The notes beneath the pieces are model-generated. The model worked only from the letters and a program-made list of their open reading frames with translations. It was not told the origin of the DNA and searched no databases. A DNA stretch of 59,573 nucleotides, from the NCBI GenBank assembly GCA_018335035.1, contig JAGXKT010000013.1:1-59573 (forward strand), written 5' to 3'. Positions 8,709 through 17,510 of the stretch are shown here, one piece after another (the stretch's first letter is position 1; every line of letters begins with the position of its first letter). This stretch comes from Phycisphaerae bacterium (GTDB lineage Bacteria; Planctomycetota; Phycisphaerae; SM23-33). Made by a program: the position numbers and the translations under genes.

Positions 8709-10736
8709 TCAATCCGCCAGGTCGCGTGCGGCGACGGCGTGGGCCGCAACGTCCGCCAGGGGGCGGTCCAGGCGGATCAGGTACATCCGTCCCCAGTCGT
8801 TCTCCTCGATCGGCCGGTCGGTTCGGACGACGACCTCGCCCAGCCGCTCCGGGCGGGTGCGGTAGCGGACCGTCGCGTCGCCGGAACCCAGCGCGTAGGG
8901 GGCCTGCTCGTCGCGCTCGGCCGCCCCGTGCGCGACGAGCCCCAGGTCGCACGTGATCAGCCAGCGCACGTCGGAGCGGTTCAGCAGGCGTGTCGCGGCC
9001 CGGCTGCGGGTGCGGGGATTGCCGGGCTTGCCCAGCTCGGCGAGCTGCTCCGGGCCGAGGCGGCGGCGCAGCACGCGCGCGTCCGTCACGTCCAGCGCGA
9101 AGCGGCCCAGGTATAGCTCGGTCGCGAGCTTGTCGATGTGCAGGCCCGCATAGGGCGCGTCGCCGATGTCGCGACCGGCCGCGCGGGCGAAGCGCACCAT
9201 CCGGTCGCCGTCGCCGGTGACGGCCTGGCGGTCGATAAAGTGACGATCGAGGAACATCACGCCCGGCGCCAGAAGCACGACGAGCCCGGCCAGGCGCCAC
9301 ACGCGCCAGCGCAGCGACCAGCGAACGGTCAGCGCGAACGCCGCGGCGCCGAGCGGGATCAGCGCCAGGGCGATCGGCAGCGTCGCGCGGCGCATCATGT
9401 CCCACGCCGGCTCGCGCAGGGTCTTGGTGAGCCAGTCGGGCAGGCGCCCGTAGAGCGCATACAGCGGCGGCAACAGCACCAGCAGCGTCGCCATCACCAG
9501 CGCCGTCGCGGCCAGGAAGTGCCGCAGGAACGACACGCCGCCTCCGCCGGCGGGCCCGCGGCGGGCGATCTCGCCGACGGCCCACGCCCCGGCCAGCGCG
9601 GCCGCGGCGTAGCATGGCAGGAGGTAGTCCGAGCGGAACCCGTGCGTCAGTGAGAAGGGCACCACGACGGCGAGAATCCAGCACAGCGGCAGCGCCGTGG
9701 GCGACCCGGCCGCCAGCCAGCGCCGCGGGCGGACCAATCCCACGGCCGCGATGAGAAACGGCGTGACGGGCAGCAGGTAGTACAGGAAGTGCGCCGCGGC
9801 CGGGGCGCTGGCGCTGTGCGGCGGGTTGGTGCCGGTTCCGGTGACGCGCTGGACGAACTCGAAATAGACGATGTCGCGGAACTCCGCGCCGCCTTGGGCG
9901 AACATGCCGATCCAGACGGGTGCGATCGCCGCGATCATCGCCAGCATGCCCCAGCCGAAGCGCGTCGCGCGCATGGCACGTCGCCAGCGGCGCCCGACGA
10001 GCCGGACGGTCAGCATGGTTTTTCGCCCGAGCCCGTCGACGCGCCGCAGCGCGCCGAAGCCGGGCAGAATGGCCGTCGCCGGCGCCAGCATCGCCCCCAC
10101 GAGGACCAGGTTGACTGCGCCCCAGCCCTTGGTCATGCCGCCGAGGATCATGGTGGCCCACAGGGCGACGACCCATCGCCCGCGGCGCCCGCGCGGCGCG
10201 CGGTGGAACAGCAGCCGGTCGGCACAGAAGATCGCCGCCGCGACCGACAGCGCCAGCAGCATGTCCGTCGTGGCGATGTAGGCCATCTTGTTCATGTGGT
10301 GCGGCGCGATCCACAGACACGCGGCCAGCAGGCCCGTCCGCCGCCCGTACCAGCGCCGCCCCAGCAGGTAGACGAACACACCCGTCGCCAGCGTCGCCAG
10401 CACGGTCGGGATGCGGAAGGTCAGATCGGTGTAGGCGCCGGTGGCGGCCAGCACGGCCGCGTCGACCCAGGCGTAGAGCTGCGGCTTGCGCGCCCAGCCG
10501 CCGAACTGGTCCCGCGGTAGAAGCCAGGTGCCGTAGCGGTGCGGATCGTCGCCGGCGAACGCATGCACCGTGGCGACCGAGGCGCCGACCTGTTCGAGCT
10601 GGGCGTAGGTGTAGGTGGTGCTGGGCCCGTGGGCGCTGACGGCGACGACGACGGCGATCAGCGCCAGGACCAACGCGATGTCGCGGAGCGTTCGGCCGGT
10701 ATCGCCGCCCTGTGATGTCGCGAGCGTTTCTGTCAT
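8709..10736 (-). CDS. GT-C glycosyltransferase (ArnT/PMT-like)
   Basis: The protein is about 675 residues. One N-terminal helix (IALVLALIAVVVAVSAH) is followed by an external loop with DQFGGWARKPQLYAWVDAAVLAATG, then about ten helices and a soluble C-terminal domain. The first-loop arrangement and helix pattern fit polyprenyl-phosphate-dependent sugar transferases that modify lipids or proteins outside the membrane. MTETLAT at 10736 was chosen; an ATG at 10766 would add ten unlikely residues, and neither has a clear ribosome-binding site. The gene follows the HtpX-like protease by 61 bp on the same strand. Confidence 0.75.
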   Translation of the reverse strand: MTETLATSQGGDTGRTLRDIALVLALIAVVVAVSAHGPSTTYTYAQLEQVGASVATVHAFAGDDPHRYGTWLLPRDQFGGWARKPQLYAWVDAAVLAATGAYTDLTFRIPTVLATLATGVFVYLLGRRWYGRRTGLLAACLWIAPHHMNKMAYIATTDMLLALSVAAAIFCADRLLFHRAPRGRRGRWVVALWATMILGGMTKGWGAVNLVLVGAMLAPATAILPGFGALRRVDGLGRKTMLTVRLVGRRWRRAMRATRFGWGMLAMIAAIAPVWIGMFAQGGAEFRDIVYFEFVQRVTGTGTNPPHSASAPAAAHFLYYLLPVTPFLIAAVGLVRPRRWLAAGSPTALPLCWILAVVVPFSLTHGFRSDYLLPCYAAAALAGAWAVGEIARRGPAGGGGVSFLRHFLAATALVMATLLVLLPPLYALYGRLPDWLTKTLREPAWDMMRRATLPIALALIPLGAAAFALTVRWSLRWRVWRLAGLVVLLAPGVMFLDRHFIDRQAVTGDGDRMVRFARAAGRDIGDAPYAGLHIDKLATELYLGRFALDVTDARVLRRRLGPEQLAELGKPGNPRTRSRAATRLLNRSDVRWLITCDLGLVAHGAAERDEQAPYALGSGDATVRYRTRPERLGEVVVRTDRPIEENDWGRMYLIRLDRPLADVAAHAVAARDLAD

Positions 10737-10797
10737 GACGTGCCGCCGCGCCTGAGGATACGTCATCGTCGTTGCCGCAGAAAGCCCCGGCCGGCGG

Positions 10798-11730
10798 TTA
10801 CGTCAGCGACATCAGCCGTTTGATGCGGTCGCCGACCGGGGGGTGGGTCTGCGTGAAGCGCCCCGCGCGGGCCTCGAACTTCTTGATCGGGTGGACGATG
10901 TACAGCGGCGCCGTGGCGCGGTTGGCGACCTCGAGTACCTCTTTGTCGCCGCTGAGCTTGGACAGTGCCCCGGCCAGGCCCTGCGGGTTGCGCGTCAGCT
11001 CCACGCTGCCGGCGTCGGCGAGGTACTCCCGCTGGCGTGACAGCGCCAGGTGAATCAGCCGGGCCAGAATCGGCGCGACGATCGCCAGGACCACCGCGAT
11101 GATGAGAATGGCGATCTGCCCGCCGCCCTTGTCCCGGCTGCTGCTGCGCCGGCGGCGCGTGCCGGCGCCGAACCATAAGCTGCGCAGGAACACGTCGCAG
11201 AGGACCACCAGCACGCCGACCATCACGGCCATCAGCATCGCGTAGCGAATGTCGTAGTGACGGACGTGGCTCATCTCGTGGGCCATCACGCCTTGCAGCT
11301 CGTCGCGCGTGAGTTTGGCGCGCAGCCCCTTGGTGATCGCCACGCAGGCGTGTTTGGGGTCGCGTCCGGTGGCGAAGGCGTTCATGGCCGTGTCGTCGAT
11401 CAGGTAGACCTTCGGCATCGGCAGCCCGCCGGCGATGCAGACTTCCTCGACCACGTGGAACAGCTCGGGGTCATCGGCCTCGTGAATCTGCCTGGCGCGG
11501 GAGAAGCCCAGCAGCACGTTGGACCCGCCGAAGAAGCTCCCGATCGCCAGGACCAGCGCGACACCGCCGGCGATGCCGGCGATGACCAGCCCGAACCGCA
11601 CGTTCCCGCCGGTCCACGCCATGCCGATGACCGTACCGACCAGCGCGAAAAACAGCAGGAAGCCGAGAATCAGCAGCCAGCTGTTGCGCTTGTTCCGCGC
11701 GATCAGTGTGTGAAAGGTCTCGCTGGGCAT
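10798..11730 (-). CDS. HtpX-like M48 family membrane zinc metalloprotease
   Basis: This 310-residue protein has two N-terminal membrane helices (about 18-38 and 46-66). The zinc motif HEMSH lies at 151-155, preceded by LQGVMA. Two further helices follow, and the third zinc ligand falls in REYLADAGSVELTRNP. The end, FTQTHPPVGDRIKRL, is typical of M48B enzymes. These proteases degrade damaged membrane proteins. The gene is 105 bp downstream of a LemA gene on the same strand, a pairing often seen in bacteria. The Ser/Arg-rich insert RRRRSSSRDKGGG precedes the third helix. Confidence 0.9.
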   Translation of the reverse strand: MPSETFHTLIARNKRNSWLLILGFLLFFALVGTVIGMAWTGGNVRFGLVIAGIAGGVALVLAIGSFFGGSNVLLGFSRARQIHEADDPELFHVVEEVCIAGGLPMPKVYLIDDTAMNAFATGRDPKHACVAITKGLRAKLTRDELQGVMAHEMSHVRHYDIRYAMLMAVMVGVLVVLCDVFLRSLWFGAGTRRRRSSSRDKGGGQIAILIIAVVLAIVAPILARLIHLALSRQREYLADAGSVELTRNPQGLAGALSKLSGDKEVLEVANRATAPLYIVHPIKKFEARAGRFTQTHPPVGDRIKRLMSLT

Positions 11731-11835
11731 CGGTGCTGTTCGCCATCCCGCCCGGACGGGCGCCCGGCTCGCTCTGCCGCCGGCGCCGGCCGCTCGTCCG
11801 GGCGTCCTCCGGGAGCTTAGTGGTGTACCCTGCGA

Positions 11836-12393
11836 CTAGAACTTCACTTCCGGCACGTCGCGTTCGGCGGGGTCCTCGATTTCGAAGAAATCCCGCGGCC
11901 GGAATCCCAGCATGCCGGCGACGAGGGTGTTCGGGAACTTCTGGATCGCCACGTTGTAGATCGTCACGGAGCTGTTGTAGTGCTGGCGGCTGAAGGCGAT
12001 GCGGTTCTCCGTGCCGGTCAGCTCTTCCTGGAGGCGGGCGAAGTTCTCGTTGGCCTTGAGGTTCGGGTAGCTCTCGGACAGCGCGAACAACTGCCGCAGC
12101 GCGCCGGTGAGCATGTTCTCGGCCTCGGCCTGTTGCTGGACGCCGTCGGCCTGGACGGCGGCGTTCCGCGCCTTGATGACGCCTTCCAGCGTTTCCTTCT
12201 CGTGCGCGGCGTAGCCCTTGACCGTCTCGACGAGGTTGGGGATCAGGTCGTGACGCCGCTTGAGCTGGACGTCGATCTGGCTCCACGCCTCGCGACACCG
12301 CATCCGCTTGCGAACCAGCCCGTTGTAGATGGCGATCAGCCCGATCACCACCACAACGCCGACGCCAATGACAACCCAGAGTGCAGGGGGCAT
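11836..12393 (-). CDS. lemA: LemA family protein
   Basis: This 185-residue protein has an N-terminal helix (VVIGVGVVVVIGLIAIYN) and then the LemA core: NGLVRKRMRCREAWSQIDVQ, KRRHDLIPNLVETVKGYA, and the late IAFSRQHYNSSVTIYNVAIQKFPN. The C-terminus is on the far side of the membrane or cytoplasmic, depending on the member; its function is unsettled. The ATG at 12393 is preceded by AAAGG at good spacing. It lies upstream of the HtpX-like protease and 119 bp downstream of the coiled-coil membrane protein; the three may form an operon. Confidence 0.93.
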   Translation of the reverse strand: MPPALWVVIGVGVVVVIGLIAIYNGLVRKRMRCREAWSQIDVQLKRRHDLIPNLVETVKGYAAHEKETLEGVIKARNAAVQADGVQQQAEAENMLTGALRQLFALSESYPNLKANENFARLQEELTGTENRIAFSRQHYNSSVTIYNVAIQKFPNTLVAGMLGFRPRDFFEIEDPAERDVPEVKF

Positions 12394-12512
12394 GGTCTTG
12401 CCTTTCGTTTGCGCGTCTTCCTGCGCGGAAGCGCCATCACGGCCCCCGGCCTGCCAGGACCGAGGGCCGTGGTGATGCGTCGAACAGTGGCGGGCCTTCC
12501 GCGCCGCCTCGG

Positions 12513-13139
12513 CTAGGAGAGCCCTTTGATCGTCGTGGCTGTGCTGCCCAGCCACGCCACGCCGCCGATGTAGATGCTGAAGGCGATGATCGCCAGCATC
12601 ACGAAGCAGACGATCCGCTCCGGCCAGGTGCCCGACGCGGCCGTGGTCAGCAGGCCCGCCACGAGCACGATCGAGCCGATCACGAACATCCACTCATACC
12701 AGTACGCACGCATTGCGGCGCTGGTGGCCGCGATGCGTGCCTTGCTGCGGGCCTTGTCCAGATCCTCCTGGATGTCCTTACGGGCCTCGGACTTCTCCTT
12801 CTCGACCTTCTCGAGGCGCTCGCGGGCCTTGCTGCGTTGCTCCACGTTGTCGGCGTCGCTGATGGCATCTCGCGCCTCGCGCATCTTTGGCTCCCAGTCG
12901 CCATCGAATTCGGCCTTGATGTTATCGGCCCTTGCGTTGGCGCGGAGCACGCCCCGGCTGGCGATCGAATCGCAGCCGCGACCGAGCAGCACCAGCAACA
13001 GCCCGACGCCGACGGCGATCTTGCCCGGCGTCAGTGTCGAGGGCATCGCCGGCCCGCCCAGGACGTTGCCGAAACGGCCTGGTGTGCCGCTTGACGATTG
13101 GGGCGCCTGAGACGGCGCTGTAGGCGGTACGTTCGTCAT
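12513..13139 (-). CDS. Membrane protein with central coiled coil, unknown function
   Basis: The 208-residue protein begins MTNVPPTAPSQAPQSSS, a Pro/Ser-rich cytoplasmic tail. A helix (KIAVGVGLLLVLLGRG) near 45-60 follows, then a charged coiled coil with KARERLEKVEKEKSEARKD, and two C-terminal helices (WMFVIGSIVLVAGLLTTA and IVCFVMLAIIAFSIYIGG). I recognise no family. The ATG at 13139 has AAAGGAA upstream. Being next to lemA and the M48 protease suggests a membrane-stress role, by inference only. Confidence 0.65.
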   Translation of the reverse strand: MTNVPPTAPSQAPQSSSGTPGRFGNVLGGPAMPSTLTPGKIAVGVGLLLVLLGRGCDSIASRGVLRANARADNIKAEFDGDWEPKMREARDAISDADNVEQRSKARERLEKVEKEKSEARKDIQEDLDKARSKARIAATSAAMRAYWYEWMFVIGSIVLVAGLLTTAASGTWPERIVCFVMLAIIAFSIYIGGVAWLGSTATTIKGLS

Positions 13140-13316
13140 AGGATATTCCTTTGCCGTTTGAGCGGGTTTCCCCGCACAGATGAAACAGACGCGAAACCCG
13201 GACGTCCCGGGCTTCCGGAAGGGAGTATTGGCCCGCAGCACGCGGAGATCAAGGGCAAAACCGCCCGTCGCGCGGGACAACCCGCGGGTCGCCGGCAATC
13301 ACGCCATCGCTACGCG

Positions 13317-14993
13317 CTACGAGATCAGGTCGACCAGCGGTTTCGGGCGATCGACGCCGGGGACCAGCGCAGGCCGCTCGGACCAGGGCGTCACCGACTG
13401 CACGCCGGCCAGGTCCATCCAGTGCTGGAGCCGCGCGGGCTTCAGCTTCCACGTCATGTGGAAGTGATTCGCCGGGGCGTACTGCTTGTACTCGGCCATG
13501 GTGGCGTACTTCGGCACGACCCACGTGTGCGGCCAGGTGGGCGTGGAGGTGTTGGCGACGGCTTGGGCGAGCTTGTCGGGCATTTCGGCGGTTTGCGCCT
13601 CGTCCCAGATCATGCTGAACGCGTCGGCGTCGTAGCTGTACGTCAGCCGTGCGGCGATGCCCTCGATGCCGCCGGGGGTGGTGAACGTGACGCTGTTGCC
13701 GCCGCCGGGGAAGTAGAACTCGTCGGCCAGCGGCATGGACACGCCCTTCATGCAGGCCGTCATGGAATCGCCGGGTTTGCCCGCCCAGTTGAAGCTCGCC
13801 GAGCCGGAGTTGTCGCCGTCGACGAACCCGCGGGACGCCCACAGGTCGTTCTTGGTGTGTTTGATCTTGAGTTTCCTGGCGAGGGCCTGGATCTCCCACG
13901 GCTCCCAGACCTTGCGGAAGTCCATGAACAGTGGCGGCGCGCCGCCGGACAGCCACGTCATGAACAGCTGCGTCAACTGCCCCTGGATGTCGGCCTCGGT
14001 GGCGTACGGCAGCGGCGCCTTGGCGCCGGTGTGGTCGAAGGTCGAGTTGAACAGCGATTCCATCGCATCGGCGACCGGCAGGGGCAGCCCGCGGCGGTCG
14101 GAGCCCCACTCGAGCTGGCTCATGAACCCGCCGCCGACGGCGTTCAGGTCGCTCATCAGGTCGCGGATGATCAGGTACATCGCCAGCGACTGGTTGAACC
14201 GCTCGCTGTCGGCCTCGTCGCGCAGCTCCAGCCGCTTGCCGACGTGGCGGTCCACCCAGCCGCGGAGCTTGGCGAGTTCCTTGGCGTCGTAGGCGCCCTT
14301 GGTGAGCATGTCGGCCAGGAGCTTCATGTCCAGCCGCGTGATCTCCACGCCGAAGGTCCGGCGGGTGGGCAGGACGTGCGCCAGGGCGGTCTCCATGCCC
14401 ATCGAGTCGTGCCCGAACACGACGATGCGCCGCCCTTTGAGCCCGGCGAAGGTCAGCGCCGCGTAGCACCAGTCGACCAGGGCGTCGGCGGTGGCGTCGG
14501 TCATCTTGGGCTTTTGTCCCGTGTCCGGCCAGGTGCCCACGTTCAGCGCCGCCAGCTTGCCCATCTGCGCCAGCGCGCCGTTCAGCGCGTGGGCGTAGAC
14601 CACGCCCGGCTTGGGCCCGCTGTTGCCGCAGGTGATGTTGACCGGCAGATCGTCGGGAAAGTGGCTCAGCAGCGAGAGGATCGTCAGTTGCGGGAAGGCC
14701 CAGGTATCCGGCGCGACGATGACGGCGTCGACGCCGGCGTCGGCGAACTGGCGCGCGACGATGTCGGCCTGCGGCTCGCCGTCGATCAGTACGGGCGTCC
14801 AGACGACCCGGACCGGCTCGCCGGACGGCATCGTGACGCGGTCGGCGACGGTCTCGGCGACCATCTCGACGATGTTGACGCACCGCTGGCGCGAGGCGTC
14901 GTCCACGCGCGGATCACTGGCCGCACAGACGCCGAAGGTGACGGGTTTGGGATCGCTCTTACGACTGGCGGCAAGACGCTTGGCTTTGGCCAT
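13317..14993 (-). CDS. L-fucose/D-arabinose isomerase-like protein
   Basis: This 558-residue protein matches the aldose-ketose isomerase fold of FucI. It has an N-terminal Rossmann-like part (VIVAPDTWAFPQ), GRRIVVFGHDSMGMETA, the metal-site region PYATEADIQGQLTQLFM with acidic ligands, and a C-terminal HFHMTWK that could supply the metal-binding His. FucI converts fucose to fuculose with Mn2+. The exact sugar here is uncertain because no kinase or aldolase is adjacent. The start has AGGAG upstream. It is flanked by unrelated envelope genes. Confidence 0.85.
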   Translation of the reverse strand: MAKAKRLAASRKSDPKPVTFGVCAASDPRVDDASRQRCVNIVEMVAETVADRVTMPSGEPVRVVWTPVLIDGEPQADIVARQFADAGVDAVIVAPDTWAFPQLTILSLLSHFPDDLPVNITCGNSGPKPGVVYAHALNGALAQMGKLAALNVGTWPDTGQKPKMTDATADALVDWCYAALTFAGLKGRRIVVFGHDSMGMETALAHVLPTRRTFGVEITRLDMKLLADMLTKGAYDAKELAKLRGWVDRHVGKRLELRDEADSERFNQSLAMYLIIRDLMSDLNAVGGGFMSQLEWGSDRRGLPLPVADAMESLFNSTFDHTGAKAPLPYATEADIQGQLTQLFMTWLSGGAPPLFMDFRKVWEPWEIQALARKLKIKHTKNDLWASRGFVDGDNSGSASFNWAGKPGDSMTACMKGVSMPLADEFYFPGGGNSVTFTTPGGIEGIAARLTYSYDADAFSMIWDEAQTAEMPDKLAQAVANTSTPTWPHTWVVPKYATMAEYKQYAPANHFHMTWKLKPARLQHWMDLAGVQSVTPWSERPALVPGVDRPKPLVDLIS

Positions 14994-15086
14994 GATCGGA
15001 CTCCTGTACTGGTTTGGCGGCCGCCGCTTGGGCAGCGCGGTTATCTTACAAGCGTCCGCGCCGCGGCGGCAAGGCCATCGCGACGA

Positions 15087-17357
15087 TTACGACCCGGCCA
15101 ATTCGTAGATCGTGATCCACGGCGGGCCCGTCGGTCGGGTTGTTGCGCGCGTCGCCGGGCGCGTCACCGGGCGCGTCGCCGGGCGCGTCGCCGGGCGCGT
15201 CGCCGGGCGCGAGGTCACGCGCAGGCGGCCGGTCTCATCTCGCGTCAGGCGCAGGTCCATCGCCTTGCGCAGCAGCCCGCGGGCGCACAGCGTCTCGAGG
15301 ACGGCGATGCGGCGGTCGGGCCCCGCCTGCTGCTGTCGGAGGATGCTGCGCCCCGCCAGCTCGCCCGGGTAGCCGTACGTCCGCGCCAGGCGGGCGATCT
15401 CCGCCCAGTCCACCCAGATGTGCGTGATGCCGCGGGCGCCCAATGCGGCGGCGATCTGCTCGGGCGTCTTGCCGGCGCGGACCAGTTCCGCCAGCGGATG
15501 GTTGTCGAACGGCGTGGCGTAAACCGTCTCCGGCGGGAAGTAGAACGGCGTCGCCGAGCCGACCAGCAGAAGCCGCGTGTCGTCGCCCAACGCGTCCGCG
15601 TAGCGGTAGGGCATGCGTTCGGCGGCAACATCCGCGCCGGAAAACGGCGCGTCCGTCCGGTGCGGGACACTGGCGAGAAACACGCCGCGCGCGATGATGA
15701 GGTTGACGCCCACGGCGCAAAGGAACATCACGCCCGCCGGCGCCAGCCCCCACGGTCCGCCGGCCGGTCGCGTCGCGCCGCGGCGCAGCGGGTTGACCGG
15801 GGTCCGCGCCAGCCGTGCCAGCGCCCCGGCCGCCAGAAGACACACGGGCACCGCCACCGGGGTGATGAAGCGCCATGGCATGCCGTGCGTCGCGGCCGCC
15901 CAGACGCCGAGCTGGACCGCGCCGACGCCGACCAGCGCCGCGTCCCACGCGCCAGGCGGCTTGCCGTCGGCGATCATGGCCGCCAGCGCCACGCCCGCGA
16001 CGATCAGCACGATCGGCCCGAACAGCTGCGAGCCGAGAAAGTGACTCCAGAACAGTTCCACGCGGCCGGGATAGCCGCCGGCCGGTGGCTGCCACCCGGA
16101 CGGGGTCGGCACCGGCGGCTTGTAGGCCACCCCGTGCCCGTCGATCCAGCGCTGCTCGGACTGCTCGTTCCAGTGGGCCTGCCCGAACGTCCGTGTCATC
16201 AGGGGGAACACCGGGTTGTGCGTGTAGGCCGCGTTGCGGATCAGCCACGGCGCGAAGGCCGCGCCCGCCAGAAGCAGCGCCACCCCCGCGCCGAGAAGCC
16301 GCCGCGGCCGGCGTACGGCGGCGAGGAGCATCACGCCTGCCACCGGCGCTACCACGAACCCGACGGCAAGGTACTTGGTGCAGCAGGCGGCGCCGAGCAT
16401 CAGGCCGATGCACGCGGCCGGGCGCCAGTGCGTGCGCCGCGCGGCGCCGTCCGACGCGGCGCGCGGCGCCAGCCAGTGCCGCAGCCACAGCAGCGCCAGG
16501 GTGAGGTAGCACACGGCCGCCAGCTCGACCATCGCCAGCCAACTGAGGTACAGCAGCGCCGGCGTGGTGACCAGGAAGGCCACGGCGAACCGCGCGCGGG
16601 TTTCGTCGTCGCGTTTCAACCCGTACCACACGCCCGCGCCCGCCAGCAGACCGAAGACGCCGTGCAGCGTCTTGGCCAGGTACATGCCCTCGTACGCGCC
16701 GCCGCGCAGCACCATCGCCAGCGTGAAGAGCATCTCCACGCCGAGCGGGTAGTAGCCGTAGGCGTTGTGGGGCGTTTCGTGGATGTGCCCGTCCTGCGTG
16801 TACTCGCGCGGCAGTTGCAGGTGGTACTCGAGCACGTCGTAGGCGTCGACGCCGCCGATCCAGCCCGGGGGGCGGACGGTGCCGGCCAGCCAGACCCCGA
16901 TCGCCGCGGCGACCATGACCCACACCAGCGCCCGGCCGTCGTGGCGCCGGGCGGGCTGCCAGCGGCGCAGGGCGCCCCGCCCGTGCCACACCGCCAGCAT
17001 GACGCCGGCGACCAGGACTGCCCACCACAACCACACGTTGAACACCCCCGCCGATCCGAGGACCAGGACACCCGTCGACAGCAGCCACAGCCCCAGCGCG
17101 CAGGCGGTGACGACGCACAGCCCGCGCGGCGCGTCCGCCGGGGCGAGCCGCCGCACGATCGCCCAGGCGAACCCCCCGGCCGCGGCGACGATCATGCCGA
17201 CCAGCCCGGCGTGCGTCAGCAGTGTGTTGGCCGCGCCAAGCCACGCCGGCGGGAACCAGCCGATCAGGTGGCAGAGCATCACCCCGGCGGCGGCGACGAT
17301 CAGCACCGCCAGCCAGCGAGACGAGAACGTCCTGTGGTGTTCGTCCGTCGCGGTCAT
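15087..17357 (-). CDS. Second GT-C glycosyltransferase with TRPA-repeat tail
   Basis: The protein is about 756 residues with roughly a dozen helices. The first external loop reads GGVDAYDVLEYHLQLPREYTQ and YGYYPLGVEMLFTL, typical of GT39/GT83-like enzymes that move sugars from polyprenyl phosphate. A soluble C-terminal domain ends in a low-complexity ATRP/TRPA segment encoded by a 12-bp tandem repeat (15147-15206). MTATDE at 17357 was chosen; an ATG 42 bases upstream adds a basic segment of doubtful reality. It precedes the isomerase gene on the same strand by about 90 bp. Confidence 0.72.
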   Translation of the reverse strand: MTATDEHHRTFSSRWLAVLIVAAAGVMLCHLIGWFPPAWLGAANTLLTHAGLVGMIVAAAGGFAWAIVRRLAPADAPRGLCVVTACALGLWLLSTGVLVLGSAGVFNVWLWWAVLVAGVMLAVWHGRGALRRWQPARRHDGRALVWVMVAAAIGVWLAGTVRPPGWIGGVDAYDVLEYHLQLPREYTQDGHIHETPHNAYGYYPLGVEMLFTLAMVLRGGAYEGMYLAKTLHGVFGLLAGAGVWYGLKRDDETRARFAVAFLVTTPALLYLSWLAMVELAAVCYLTLALLWLRHWLAPRAASDGAARRTHWRPAACIGLMLGAACCTKYLAVGFVVAPVAGVMLLAAVRRPRRLLGAGVALLLAGAAFAPWLIRNAAYTHNPVFPLMTRTFGQAHWNEQSEQRWIDGHGVAYKPPVPTPSGWQPPAGGYPGRVELFWSHFLGSQLFGPIVLIVAGVALAAMIADGKPPGAWDAALVGVGAVQLGVWAAATHGMPWRFITPVAVPVCLLAAGALARLARTPVNPLRRGATRPAGGPWGLAPAGVMFLCAVGVNLIIARGVFLASVPHRTDAPFSGADVAAERMPYRYADALGDDTRLLLVGSATPFYFPPETVYATPFDNHPLAELVRAGKTPEQIAAALGARGITHIWVDWAEIARLARTYGYPGELAGRSILRQQQAGPDRRIAVLETLCARGLLRKAMDLRLTRDETGRLRVTSRPATRPATRPATRPVTRPATRATTRPTGPPWITIYELAGS
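15147..15206 (-). repeat. Five 12-bp tandem units coding ATRP
   Basis: The plus-strand unit GCGCGTCGCCGG occurs five times in a row, one copy with a single change (GTCACC). It lies inside the glycosyltransferase gene and encodes Ala-Thr-Arg-Pro repeats near the C-terminus. Being a multiple of three, copy-number changes keep the frame. Confidence 0.9.
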
Positions 17358-17510
17358 CACCAACCCGATGCGTCGGCCTCTGAGGACGGAGGTCGACAAG
17401 GCCGAAGCGTCGGCTTCCTCTCGAACGCGGGCTGCGGCCTTTGGCCCTCAGTGCTCGGCCTCTACGGTTCTCCGCGTTCTCTGGGCTCTCTGCGTTGAAC
17501 GCCGTTGCCG

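Noticed and set aside
10737-10766. Ten-residue N-terminal extension of the first glycosyltransferase
   Set aside because: It is possible but has no ribosome-binding site and unconvincing sequence; the ATG at 10736 is preferred with modest confidence.
13098-17498. Very long plus-strand open frame (about 1460 codons) opposite the isomerase and glycosyltransferase genes
   Set aside because: It is rich in Arg, Gly, His and Gln, has no domain motif, and lies antisense to two well-supported genes. It is an artefact of high GC.
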